A stretch of DNA of 64,000 nt, taken from Arthrobacter sp. FW305-BF8. Its GTDB lineage: Bacteria; Actinomycetota; Actinomycetes; Actinomycetales; Micrococcaceae. Position 1 is the first letter of the stretch. The number at the start of each line of letters is the position of its first letter. The notes beneath the pieces are model-generated. The model saw only the letters and a list, made by a program, of their open reading frames with translations. It made no database searches and was not told the origin of the DNA. Position numbers and translations under genes: made by a program. Below are positions 56,506-64,000 of this stretch, piece after piece. The stretch spans positions 1,178,001 through 1,242,000 of the forward strand of contig NZ_CP084561.1 of assembly GCF_021789315.1 (NCBI RefSeq), written 5' to 3'.

Positions 56506-59154
56506 GTGACCCAACAGCCGCAGCACCCCGCCACGCCCTCGCCCACCCCCGCCACCGACGCCGGGACAAAGCCGAAGGACACTCCTGCATCCGGGACGGT
56601 CGGCGTCCCCGGCCCGGACGGTGTTGCCGCCCGCATAGCGGAACAGATCGCCGCCGAGCTCGGCGTGAAGGCCTGGCAGGTGAAGGCAGCCGTGGACCTG
56701 CTCGACGGCGGATCAACCGTTCCGTTCATCGCCCGCTACCGCAAGGAAGCCACCGGGACGCTCGACGACGGCCAGCTCCGCGAGCTCGACGAGCGGCTGC
56801 GCTACCTCCGCGAACTTGAGGACCGCCGTCGTGCTGTCCTGGACGCGATCGCCGCACAGGGAAAGCTGACCCCGGAGCTCCAGGCCGCCGTCGTGGCCGC
56901 CGACACCAAGTCCCGGCTGGAGGACATATACCTGCCCTTCAAGTCCAAGCGGCGCACCAAGGCGCAGATCGCCCGTGAGGCCGGGCTGGAACCGCTCGCG
57001 GACGCGCTGCTCAGGCGCCCGGACCTTGACCCCGAGCGCGAGGCAGCGAAGTACCTGAACGCGGAGCACGCCGTCGACGACGCTGCTGCGGCGCTCGCCG
57101 GTGCCCGCGCCATCCTCGTGGAGCGCGTCGCCCAGGACGCCGACCTTGCAGAGAACCTGCGTGAGCGGCTGTGGACGCAGGGCCGGATGGTGTCCCGGGT
57201 GAAGAAGGGCAAGGAATCCGAGGGGCAGAAGTTCGCGGATTACTTCGAGTTCTCACAGGCGCCGTCAGGAATGCCGTCGCACCGCGTGCTGGCGCTGCTG
57301 CGCGGTGAGAAGGACGGGGTGCTCGAGCTGGACCTCGCCGAGGCGGAACCGTCCGACGACGACGCCCTCGCCGCCGCGCGCGCCCGTTACGAATCTGCCG
57401 TGGCCCGGTTCCTCGGGGTCGCCGACCGTGGCCGGCCCGCCGACTCGTGGCTGCTTCAAACCGCCCAGGTGGCATGGCGTTCCCGGGTTCTTGCGCGGCT
57501 GACGGCCGACCTGCGGGGACGGATGTTCGCTGCCGCGGAGGACGAGGCCGTGCGTGTTTTCGCCGCCAACCTGCGGGACGTTCTGCTGGCCGCGCCTGCC
57601 GGAAACCGCTCCACCTTGGGCCTGGACCCCGGCCTGCGGACCGGTGTGAAGGTTGCCGTGGTCGACGGAACCGGCAAGGTGGTGGCCACGGACACCGTCT
57701 ATCCGCACGCGCCGGCGCGCAAGTGGGACGAAGCCCTGGCGACGTTGACCCGGCTGGCACGGCAGCACGCCGTCGAACTCGTGGCCATTGGCAACGGAAC
57801 GGCGTCCCGCGAAACGGACAAGCTTGCGGCCGAACTGATCAAGCAGCTCTCCGCGGCTGCCGGCTCCGGGACTGGTGCTGGGTCCGGGACTGGTGCGGCG
57901 GCGCCGCAGAAGCTGGTGGTGTCCGAGGCCGGCGCGTCGGTGTACTCGGCGTCCGCCCTGGCCGCCGCTGAACTGCCCGGCATGGATGTGTCGCTGCGCG
58001 GTGCGGTGTCCATTGCCCGGCGGCTGCAGGATCCGCTGGCCGAGCTGGTGAAGATCGATCCGAAGTCGATCGGCGTGGGCCAGTACCAGCACGATGTCAC
58101 GGCCGCGAAGCTGGACCGCAGCCTGGATGCCGTGGTGGAGGACTGCGTGAACGCCGTGGGCGTGGACGTGAACACGGCATCGCCGGCGCTGCTGAGCCGC
58201 GTGGCCGGCGTCGGGCCGCTGCTGAGCGAGAACATCGTGGCATACCGCAACGAAAACGGTCCGTTCGCCAAGCGCAGCGAGCTGAAGAAGGTGCCGCGGC
58301 TGGGCGCTAAGGCGTTCGAACAGTGCGCCGGGTTCCTGCGGATCACGGGGGGAACAGAGCCTCTGGATGCCTCCAGCGTGCACCCCGAGGCGTACTCGGT
58401 GGCGCGGAAGATCCTGACTGCGGCGGGTGTTAGCCGTGGTTCCGGCGCTTCCGGAGGCGCAGCCGGGCTCGCTCCGCTTGCTGATGCCGGGCAGCTGAAT
58501 CCTGCTGACTTTGTGGACGGCTCGTTCGGACTGCCCACCGTCCAGGACATCATCGCCGAGCTCGAGAAGCCCGGACGCGACCCGCGTCCGGCGTTCAAGG
58601 CTGCAGCGTTCTCCGAGGGCATCGAGAAGATCTCCGATTTGAAGCCGGGCATGGTCCTGGAAGGAACCGTCACCAACGTCGCCGCGTTTGGCGCGTTCGT
58701 GGACGTGGGGGTTCACCAGGACGGGCTGGTTCACGTGTCCGCCCTCGCCAACAGGTTCGTCGCCGATCCGCGCGAGGTGGTCAAGTCCGGCCAGGTGGTG
58801 CGGGTCAAGGTGCTTGAGGCTGATCCGGAGCGGAAACGCATCTCCCTCACGCTGAGGCTCGACGACGAACCGGCCGCTTCCGGCGACCGGACCGCTGGGG
58901 GACGCTCGGCTGGGGGACGCCCGGGTGGCGGACGGGACCGCGCTGCAGGCGGCGACCGGGACGGCGGCCGGAACCGGTCGGCCACTCCCGGCCAATCTGG
59001 CGGCAAGCCCGGGGCACGCCAGGGGAGTCCTTCGGGGCAGGCTGCGGAAGCCCGCGACAGCGGAAAGCGGCAGACGCAGCAGTCCAACCTAAGGCCACCT
59101 CAAGCGGATACCGCCATGGCCGAAGCACTGCGGCGGGCCGGCCTGGGCAAGTAA
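56506..59154 (+). CDS. tex: Tex-family RNA-binding transcription accessory protein
   Basis: 882 residues from GTG 56506; CAAAAT at about 56494-56499 may be a -10 box, implying a leaderless message. Order: Pro/Thr-rich start, Tex N-terminal helices (VPFIARYRKEATGTLDD, YLPFKSKRRTKAQIAREAGLEPLAD), a YqgF-like fold (GLDPGLRTGVKVAVVDGTG, ~371 on), helix-hairpin-helix (VNTASPALLSRVAGVGPLLSENIVAYRNENGPF) and an S1 domain (~712-785). The last ~95 residues are an Arg/Gly-rich tail likely to bind RNA. Tex acts with RNA polymerase and ribosomes. Confidence 0.93.
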   Translation: MTQQPQHPATPSPTPATDAGTKPKDTPASGTVGVPGPDGVAARIAEQIAAELGVKAWQVKAAVDLLDGGSTVPFIARYRKEATGTLDDGQLRELDERLRYLRELEDRRRAVLDAIAAQGKLTPELQAAVVAADTKSRLEDIYLPFKSKRRTKAQIAREAGLEPLADALLRRPDLDPEREAAKYLNAEHAVDDAAAALAGARAILVERVAQDADLAENLRERLWTQGRMVSRVKKGKESEGQKFADYFEFSQAPSGMPSHRVLALLRGEKDGVLELDLAEAEPSDDDALAAARARYESAVARFLGVADRGRPADSWLLQTAQVAWRSRVLARLTADLRGRMFAAAEDEAVRVFAANLRDVLLAAPAGNRSTLGLDPGLRTGVKVAVVDGTGKVVATDTVYPHAPARKWDEALATLTRLARQHAVELVAIGNGTASRETDKLAAELIKQLSAAAGSGTGAGSGTGAAAPQKLVVSEAGASVYSASALAAAELPGMDVSLRGAVSIARRLQDPLAELVKIDPKSIGVGQYQHDVTAAKLDRSLDAVVEDCVNAVGVDVNTASPALLSRVAGVGPLLSENIVAYRNENGPFAKRSELKKVPRLGAKAFEQCAGFLRITGGTEPLDASSVHPEAYSVARKILTAAGVSRGSGASGGAAGLAPLADAGQLNPADFVDGSFGLPTVQDIIAELEKPGRDPRPAFKAAAFSEGIEKISDLKPGMVLEGTVTNVAAFGAFVDVGVHQDGLVHVSALANRFVADPREVVKSGQVVRVKVLEADPERKRISLTLRLDDEPAASGDRTAGGRSAGGRPGGGRDRAAGGDRDGGRNRSATPGQSGGKPGARQGSPSGQAAEARDSGKRQTQQSNLRPPQADTAMAEALRRAGLGK

Positions 59155-59229
59155 GCAGCCCCACTGGCGGAGCGTGTCGCGGGCGCCGTATCCCGGAAGC
59201 GCCGGAAACCGGTGACTACAGTAGCCCCT

Positions 59230-61059
59230 ATGAGTTTTACGAGGCCGGCGACTTTTACCACCCGTCCTACGCTGCGGGGCACGTTCGGCATGTCGGCGTC
59301 TACCCATTGGCTCGCCACCGGCACTGCGCAGGCAGTGCTGGAGCGGGGCGGCAACGCGTTCGACGCGGCCACCGCCGCCGCGTTCGTGCTGCATGTGGTG
59401 GAACCGCACCTCAACGGGCCCGGCGGCGACATGACCGGTGTCTTCAGCACGGCAGAGGAGCCAGGGAAACCGGTGGTCCTGATGGGCCAGGGCCCCGCTC
59501 CGGCGGGCGCGACGGTCCAACACTTCCGCGCGGAGGGCCTGGAACTGGTGCCCGGCTCAGGTGCGCTGGCCGCTGCAGTCCCGGGCGCCGTCGACGCCTG
59601 GCTCTTGCTGCTGAGGGACCACGGAACGTGGGAACTGGCCGAAGTCCTGGATTTCGCCATCCGGTATGCGCGCGACGGCCACCCGGTGCTGGCACGCGTC
59701 TGCAGCACGATTACAGCCGTCGCGGGGCTGTTCCGGGAGCATTGGCCCACGTCTGCCGACCTCTGGATGCCGGAGGGGCGGATCCCCGAGGAAGGCGAGC
59801 TGATCCGGAACCCGGCGCTTGCCCGCGCCCTCCAGAAACTGGTCCAAGCCGGTGCGGGGCTCGGCGAGGCGTTCGCCGCAGCGCCGGCGCACACGCGGGA
59901 GGAACGCATCGATGCCGCCCGCAGGGAATGGAGCGGGGGCTTCGTGGCCCGCGCTGTGGCCGAAAGCGTCCGAACACCGCACCGACACTCGTCCGGGACC
60001 GACCACAGCGGCGTCATGACGATGGGCGACATGGCCGGGTTCCGGGCGTCGTACGAGGACGCCGCAACGCTCGAGTTCCGCGGCCACACCATCGCCAAGA
60101 CCGGCCCGTGGGGACAGGGGCCGGCACTACTGCAGACGCTCGCGATCCTGGCCGGCTTCGATGACGATCACCTCGACCCGTCCACCGAGCTCGGGGCGCA
60201 CACCATCCTGGAGGCGCAGAAGCTCGCGCTGGCGGACCGTGAGGCTTACTACGGCGACGCTGATGTCCCACTCGATTACCTGCTGTCGGAGGAGTATGCG
60301 GCGTCACGGCGGAAGCTGATCACGGAAGATGCGTCGCACGACTTCCGTCCGGGCTCCGTCCCCGGCCGTGAGCCGTACATTCCCACGCTCCGGACCGAGT
60401 ACGTCCCGGCCTCTGCAGGTGTTGGCGAACCGACGCTGGCCGAAGCGGCCGTGGCGGCCAACGGGGAAACCCGCGGCGACACATGCCACATCGATGTGGT
60501 GGACCGCTGGGGCAACATGGTGTCGGCCACGCCATCCGGCGGCTGGCTGCAGTCGTCCCCGGCGATTCCTGAGCTCGGATTTTGCCTGGGCACGCGGTTG
60601 CAGATGACGTGGCTTGAGCCCGGAACGCCGTCGACGTTGACGCCGGGCAAGCGACCGCGGACCACGCTGACGCCGACGCTGGTGTTCCGCGATGGCGTTG
60701 CTGTGTCTGCGCTCGGCTCGCCCGGCGGAGACCAACAGGACCAGTGGCAGTTGCTGTATCTGCTGCGGACCATCGTCGGCGGATACTCTCCACAGCAGGC
60801 CATCGACGCGCCGGCGTTCCACACGACGTCGATGCCCGGATCCTTCTGGCCGCGCACCTGGGAGCCTGGCGGCGCCGTCGTCGAGGACCGATTGGGCGAT
60901 GACGTTATCGCCGGGCTCGAGCGGCGGGGACACCGGATCACCAGGGCAGGCGACTGGACGCTGGGACGGCTGTCCGCCGTCGTGCGTGATCCCGGGACCG
61001 ACGTGCTGCAGGCTGCCGCCAACCCTCGGGGTGCGCAGGGATACGCGGCGGGGCGGTAG
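59230..61059 (+). CDS. Gamma-glutamyltransferase-family protein
   Basis: 609 residues from ATG 59230. TACAGT (59217-59222) lies 7 nt upstream and looks like a -10 box, so translation may be leaderless. Ntn-hydrolase proenzyme: the large-subunit part has GMSASTHWLATGTAQAVLERGGNAFDAA and PHLNGPGGD; the cleavage site and new N-terminal Thr are in GETRGDTCHIDVVDRWGNMVSATPSGGW. No export signal is seen, so it appears cytosolic, unlike periplasmic Ggt. Substrate could be glutathione, mycothiol-related or another gamma-glutamyl compound. Confidence 0.87.
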   Translation: MSFTRPATFTTRPTLRGTFGMSASTHWLATGTAQAVLERGGNAFDAATAAAFVLHVVEPHLNGPGGDMTGVFSTAEEPGKPVVLMGQGPAPAGATVQHFRAEGLELVPGSGALAAAVPGAVDAWLLLLRDHGTWELAEVLDFAIRYARDGHPVLARVCSTITAVAGLFREHWPTSADLWMPEGRIPEEGELIRNPALARALQKLVQAGAGLGEAFAAAPAHTREERIDAARREWSGGFVARAVAESVRTPHRHSSGTDHSGVMTMGDMAGFRASYEDAATLEFRGHTIAKTGPWGQGPALLQTLAILAGFDDDHLDPSTELGAHTILEAQKLALADREAYYGDADVPLDYLLSEEYAASRRKLITEDASHDFRPGSVPGREPYIPTLRTEYVPASAGVGEPTLAEAAVAANGETRGDTCHIDVVDRWGNMVSATPSGGWLQSSPAIPELGFCLGTRLQMTWLEPGTPSTLTPGKRPRTTLTPTLVFRDGVAVSALGSPGGDQQDQWQLLYLLRTIVGGYSPQQAIDAPAFHTTSMPGSFWPRTWEPGGAVVEDRLGDDVIAGLERRGHRITRAGDWTLGRLSAVVRDPGTDVLQAAANPRGAQGYAAGR

Positions 61060-61168
61060 GGACGCAGCGTTCTTTCGCTAGCGTTCCCCTGGAGGGGCGG
61101 TGAATATTCGTGTCCGCCGGCGGCGGGGCGGGGTTTCTGGTGTGGCGATTATCTGCAAGGCTGGGGTG

Positions 61169-61489
61169 ATGAACTACTTCCTGGAGTACACGATTCCCGC
61201 TGCCCCCGACGACGCTGAATTCGAGTTTCCACATGACGAGATTCGGCCTGGGACCACTATCCCGCTCTCGGAGACCAATGCCGAGGTAGTCCACACCCCC
61301 GAGCTTCCGGCCCGCACCGGAATCATCGGCGCCACCGTGCCTGAGGCGAAGCTCGAAGCCGAGCAGCTCATCACCCACAGCCGCGCGACGGAGGCGTCCC
61401 TGTACGAGGACCCCTCGAATTCGCTGCAGGCCGGGGTTGGAACTCTCGTGGCCACCTTCACGGAAGGCAGTGGCTGGCAGGACGCCTAG
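61169..61489 (+). CDS. Small hypothetical protein
   Basis: 106 residues from ATG 61169 (GGCTGGGGTG upstream). Starts MNYFLEYTIPAAPDDAEFEF; acidic, no membrane span, no recognised domain. A strong terminator follows, which supports it as a transcribed gene. The frame is open upstream through an Arg-rich stretch that looks non-coding. Confidence 0.55.
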   Translation: MNYFLEYTIPAAPDDAEFEFPHDEIRPGTTIPLSETNAEVVHTPELPARTGIIGATVPEAKLEAEQLITHSRATEASLYEDPSNSLQAGVGTLVATFTEGSGWQDA

Positions 61490-61514
61490 CCGCTGTAGGT
61501 TTTCGCTCCACCGG

Positions 61515-61557
61515 AAGCGCCTGGTCCCGATTTGAGGGGCCAGGCGCTTTCGTTTTT
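61515..61557 (+). terminator. Strong intrinsic terminator
   Basis: AAGCGCCTGG (61515-61524) pairs with CCAGGCGCTT (61540-61549); TCCC inside pairs further; followed by TCGTTTTTGG. Confidence 0.88.
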
Positions 61558-61591
61558 GGGTCCGAATAGTGCACCCAATCACTACCGGCGC

Positions 61592-63712
61592 TCACCGAAT
61601 GCCACGTGGACACGGGCGCGCGTCTGCCGTCACTTCATGTTTTGTGGTGGTGGTGTTTTGTCGGGGTTGTTGGCGGGGGTCGATGTGTGGTGGCGGGATG
61701 AACCATGGGATTCCGTTTTTGACGTGGATTTTCCACAGTTCTTTGTGGATTAGATGGTGGTGGTGGGTGCAGAGGAGGACGCCGTTGTCGGTGCTGGTGG
61801 TTCCGCCTTGTGACCAGTAGGTGATGTGGTGGGCTTCGCACCAGGATGCGGGGATGGTGCAGTTGGGGAAGGCGCAGCCTTGGTCTCGGGCGTTGAGGGC
61901 TTTGCGGATGTGGGGCGGGAAGACGCGGGTGGTGCGGCCGATGTCGAGGATGCGTCCTTGCGAGCCGAGGAGGACTGGGATGATGTCGGCGTCGCAGGCG
62001 ATTTTGCGGATGGTGGAGGCGGTGACGGGGCCGGTGTAGGTGAAGGTCCCGCTGCCGGTGGGGCCGACAGGCGCGGTGGCGGCCCAGTTGATGCCAGGGA
62101 GGGTGGTGACGGGAGGCCAGGTGCCGGTGCCCGCCAGCGGTTCTGGTTCGCTGGTCGGCCAGATGTCGGGGCTGGTGCCCGCCAGCGGTTCGGGATCGTT
62201 GCTCTGCCGGGTATCCGGCGCGGGCTGGGGTTTCTTGGTCTGCCAGGTGTCGTCTGTTGGCCGGGCGTTGTCCGTGGGCTGGGTGCCGGGGTGGTTTCCG
62301 TTCGGAGCGTAGCGCGGGCCGTGGGCGGCGGTGGTTTTGATGCTGTTGAGGAGGTCTTGGTAGCCGATGGTGACCATGACTTGGGGGCGGAGTCCTCCGG
62401 TGGTGGGCAGGGTGCCGGCGGCGAGGGCCGCCTTGGTCGCGCCGACGAGGCCGTCGAGGCGTTGTTGGGCGGGGGTGCGGCGGTCCAGGTCCGGTTCCGG
62501 GGCGGGGGCGTTGAAGGCCGTGTCGAGGTCGATGGCGGCGCTGTCAGTGTTGGTGGCGTCGCTGTTGGTGGTGTCGGGGGTGGTGGTGCGGGGGTTGGTG
62601 GCGGTGTTCATGACGGTGGTGAGGACTTCGTATTGGTCGGTGGTGGCTCGGATTTCGAGGTGGTGCAGGCCGCCGCGTTTGTGGTGGATGAAGACGCCTT
62701 GGCGGTGGCGGAGGTTTTCTTCGGACGGTTCGGTGCCGTCCTGGTCGAGGGCGTCGATGCAGCGGTGGGCGATGCGGGTGAGGAAGTCGTGGTCGTTTTC
62801 GATCGCGGTTTGGGTGAGGGTGTGTTCCATGTGGGCGATCGCGTCGGGGTCGGGGATGTGGCGGACTTTGTCCAGGGCGGTGGTGATGATGGTTGCGGCG
62901 CGGGAGGAGATGGTTCCGGCGGTGAGGGCGGCGGCGGTTTCTTCGCAGGCGGGCGGCATGGGCCGGCCGGCGAGTCCGGTGCGGGGGAGTGTGGCGTCGG
63001 CGAGGGCGAGTCGGCGGCGTGCTTCGGAGGAGCTGATCCGTAGCCGGGTGCGGAGGAACTCGGCGGTGTTCCGGGACCCGTCATCGGCCGGGGACCAGGT
63101 GGCCGCCGCGCGGACCGGAACCGACTGGGCCGTAATGGCAGCCGAAGCCGGGGTCTTGGCGGGGGCGTCGACGGCGGCAGTTGTGGTGCTGCCGGAGGCA
63201 GCAGCTGCGGTGGATACGGCCGTGACGGCGGAGGGCTGAGCTCCGGGCGCCGTGGCGGCTTCGGGTTCATTGCCCCAGCCCGTGGTCCAGCCGGCCGCTC
63301 GGCTGGCCTTCTCTGCGGCGTTGATCGCCTCCGTGCGCGTCCGCTCCACGGCCGCGGCAGCCTGGAGCTGAAGGTACTCGACGCGGCGGGAGAGTTCCTC
63401 GGTGAGCTCCGCGAAATCAGCGGCGTCCTGGAAGCTCCCCGCGGCGAGTTCCGCCGGCGCCGAACTCGTCGCCTTGTCCAGCAGCGCCAGGGACGCCTTC
63501 AAGTCAGGCGTTGCCAGCCGTGACGCCGGTACGGCGGCTGCGAAGCCGGCGGCAGCCACGTCGTCGGACGCGTCCTCAGTAGAGGCGTCAGAAACGGAAC
63601 CGATGGCGGGAACGCAGCGAAGCCCGGGGCCGCGGATCAGAGCAGCGGCGCTGAAGCCGGAGACGTTCGCCCCGGCTGCGGTATCCGCTCGATCTTCCCC
63701 AATGGCTTCCAT
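61592..63712 (-). CDS. DUF222 / HNH endonuclease-domain protein (13E12-type)
   Basis: 706 residues. N-terminal Ala-rich region and coiled segment (FAELTEELSRRVEYLQLQAAAAVERTR), DUF222 core (TRLRISSSEARRRLALADA, AGTISSRAATIITTALDKV, HHKRGGLHHLEIRATTDQYE), a Pro/Thr-rich linker with two copies of EPLAGT (~500-560), and a C-terminal HNH nuclease: DQGCAFPNCTIPASWCEAHHITYWSQGGTTSTDNGVLLCTHHHHLIH. Such proteins are abundant in actinobacteria; their role (mobile element, restriction or competence-linked) is unsettled. Confidence 0.88.
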   Translation of the reverse strand: MEAIGEDRADTAAGANVSGFSAAALIRGPGLRCVPAIGSVSDASTEDASDDVAAAGFAAAVPASRLATPDLKASLALLDKATSSAPAELAAGSFQDAADFAELTEELSRRVEYLQLQAAAAVERTRTEAINAAEKASRAAGWTTGWGNEPEAATAPGAQPSAVTAVSTAAAASGSTTTAAVDAPAKTPASAAITAQSVPVRAAATWSPADDGSRNTAEFLRTRLRISSSEARRRLALADATLPRTGLAGRPMPPACEETAAALTAGTISSRAATIITTALDKVRHIPDPDAIAHMEHTLTQTAIENDHDFLTRIAHRCIDALDQDGTEPSEENLRHRQGVFIHHKRGGLHHLEIRATTDQYEVLTTVMNTATNPRTTTPDTTNSDATNTDSAAIDLDTAFNAPAPEPDLDRRTPAQQRLDGLVGATKAALAAGTLPTTGGLRPQVMVTIGYQDLLNSIKTTAAHGPRYAPNGNHPGTQPTDNARPTDDTWQTKKPQPAPDTRQSNDPEPLAGTSPDIWPTSEPEPLAGTGTWPPVTTLPGINWAATAPVGPTGSGTFTYTGPVTASTIRKIACDADIIPVLLGSQGRILDIGRTTRVFPPHIRKALNARDQGCAFPNCTIPASWCEAHHITYWSQGGTTSTDNGVLLCTHHHHLIHKELWKIHVKNGIPWFIPPPHIDPRQQPRQNTTTTKHEVTADARPCPRGIR

Positions 63713-63854
63713 AGGAAAACTATCTCAACGGGGTCTGACATTTTTAGGGGTGATCCGGGTCACTGTGGCCCATTAGTGAAAAGTTTTTGAAAAACTTTTG
63801 GACCCCCTCCCAAGCCAGCCGCTTCCGCCGCATCTCATCTCGCCACGCACGCAA

Positions 63855-64000
63855 TTAGGGGTGGCGCACGCCCACTCCGGCAAGAATGTCGCGGTAACCC
63901 TCACGGAAGGTTGCGTACTTGAACGACAACCCTGTTTCCCGAAGCAGCGCGTTGCTGCACCGCTTGTTCCCACCGCGCGCTTCACCCACGTCCCCCGTGG
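63855..64000 (-). CDS. SDR/epimerase C-terminus, cut by window end
   Basis: The last ~48 codons of a minus-strand gene, reading TGDVGEARGGNKRCSNALLR then ETGLSFKYATFREGYRDILAGVGVRHP and TAA at 63855-63857. The GGNKRCSNxxLRxTGxxFKYxTxREGY pattern is typical of the C-terminus of extended-SDR NAD-dependent epimerase/dehydratase proteins. The N-terminus lies beyond the window, so the substrate cannot be judged. The 142 bp between it and the DUF222 gene show nothing notable. Confidence 0.65.
   Translation of the reverse strand, partial: TGDVGEARGGNKRCSNALLRETGLSFKYATFREGYRDILAGVGVRHP

Noticed and set aside
61826..63043. 405-codon open frame opposite the DUF222/HNH gene
   Set aside because: Gly/Val/Asp-rich text mirroring the GC-rich complementary codons of a well-recognised gene; no domain, so a shadow frame.

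Overview
The window is a 64 kb piece of a high-GC actinobacterial chromosome. The organism is most likely Arthrobacter, Pseudarthrobacter or a close Micrococcaceae relative; this is inferred from codon use, GTG/TTG starts, the inositol gene set, a DUF222/HNH protein and a DUF6318 lipoprotein. It is a catabolic and transport-rich region. I see no rRNA, tRNA, CRISPR array, transposase or phage module.

Layout. 1-9.3 kb: part of a myo-inositol locus (partial mmsA/iolA, iolE-like, iolG, an IolH-type isomerase and an IolT-type transporter on +; iolB and a GntR regulator, probably IolR, on -), interrupted by a divergent MarR/MFS pair with a 71-bp concentric operator. 9.5-15.5 kb: a class I glutamine amidotransferase, an SRPBCC protein, a FadR-type regulator with a sugar-acid MFS transporter and an SDR, and a LOG-family protein. 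15.5-18.4 kb: an exported matrixin-type protease, a ferritin-like/VIT1 fusion and a small acidic protein. 18.5-23.8 kb: an SSS transporter, an XRE-cupin regulator, an agmatinase-family ureohydrolase and a translationally coupled TPP decarboxylase, which fits arginine-transaminase/4-guanidinobutyrate catabolism. 23.9-31.4 kb: a MarR/DHA2 drug efflux pair, a heterodimeric ABC exporter, a thioesterase and a small membrane protein. 31.5-39.2 kb: a McrB/McrC restriction pair (EVE-like reader in McrB, catalytic Lys missing in McrC), a TetR regulator, a divergent two-component system, an orphan Vsr and a PNPOx-like protein. 39.4-45.4 kb: an NCS1 permease, two exported proteins of lower GC, a patatin with a 19-codon upstream ORF, and an old yellow enzyme.

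45.6-54.3 kb is the most interesting block. A GntR/FCD regulator is followed by an apparent operon: TIM barrel, DhaK-DhaL kinase, RpiB-like isomerase, 3-hydroxyacyl-CoA-dehydrogenase-like oxidoreductase, SDR, a 31-residue membrane peptide, an anion/sugar-acid transporter and a TPI-like isomerase. The kinase, TPI-like and RpiB-like trio matches known erythrulose-phosphate chemistry (LerK, LerI, DerI). The oxidoreductase, TIM barrel and acid transporter suggest that an acid sugar is oxidised and decarboxylated to erythrulose upstream of that trio. Three copies of CCTATAGG mark the regulator's own promoter and the operon promoter. The SDR plus transporter pair is paralogous to the pair at 12-14.2 kb.

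54.3-64 kb: a lipoprotein and membrane protein pair, a small unknown protein, Tex, a gamma-glutamyltransferase-family protein, a small unknown protein, a DUF222/HNH protein and a truncated epimerase.

Beyond genes, six long (54-66 bp) intergenic palindromes fall into three related pairs sitting after gene ends. They look like a dispersed structured repeat family.
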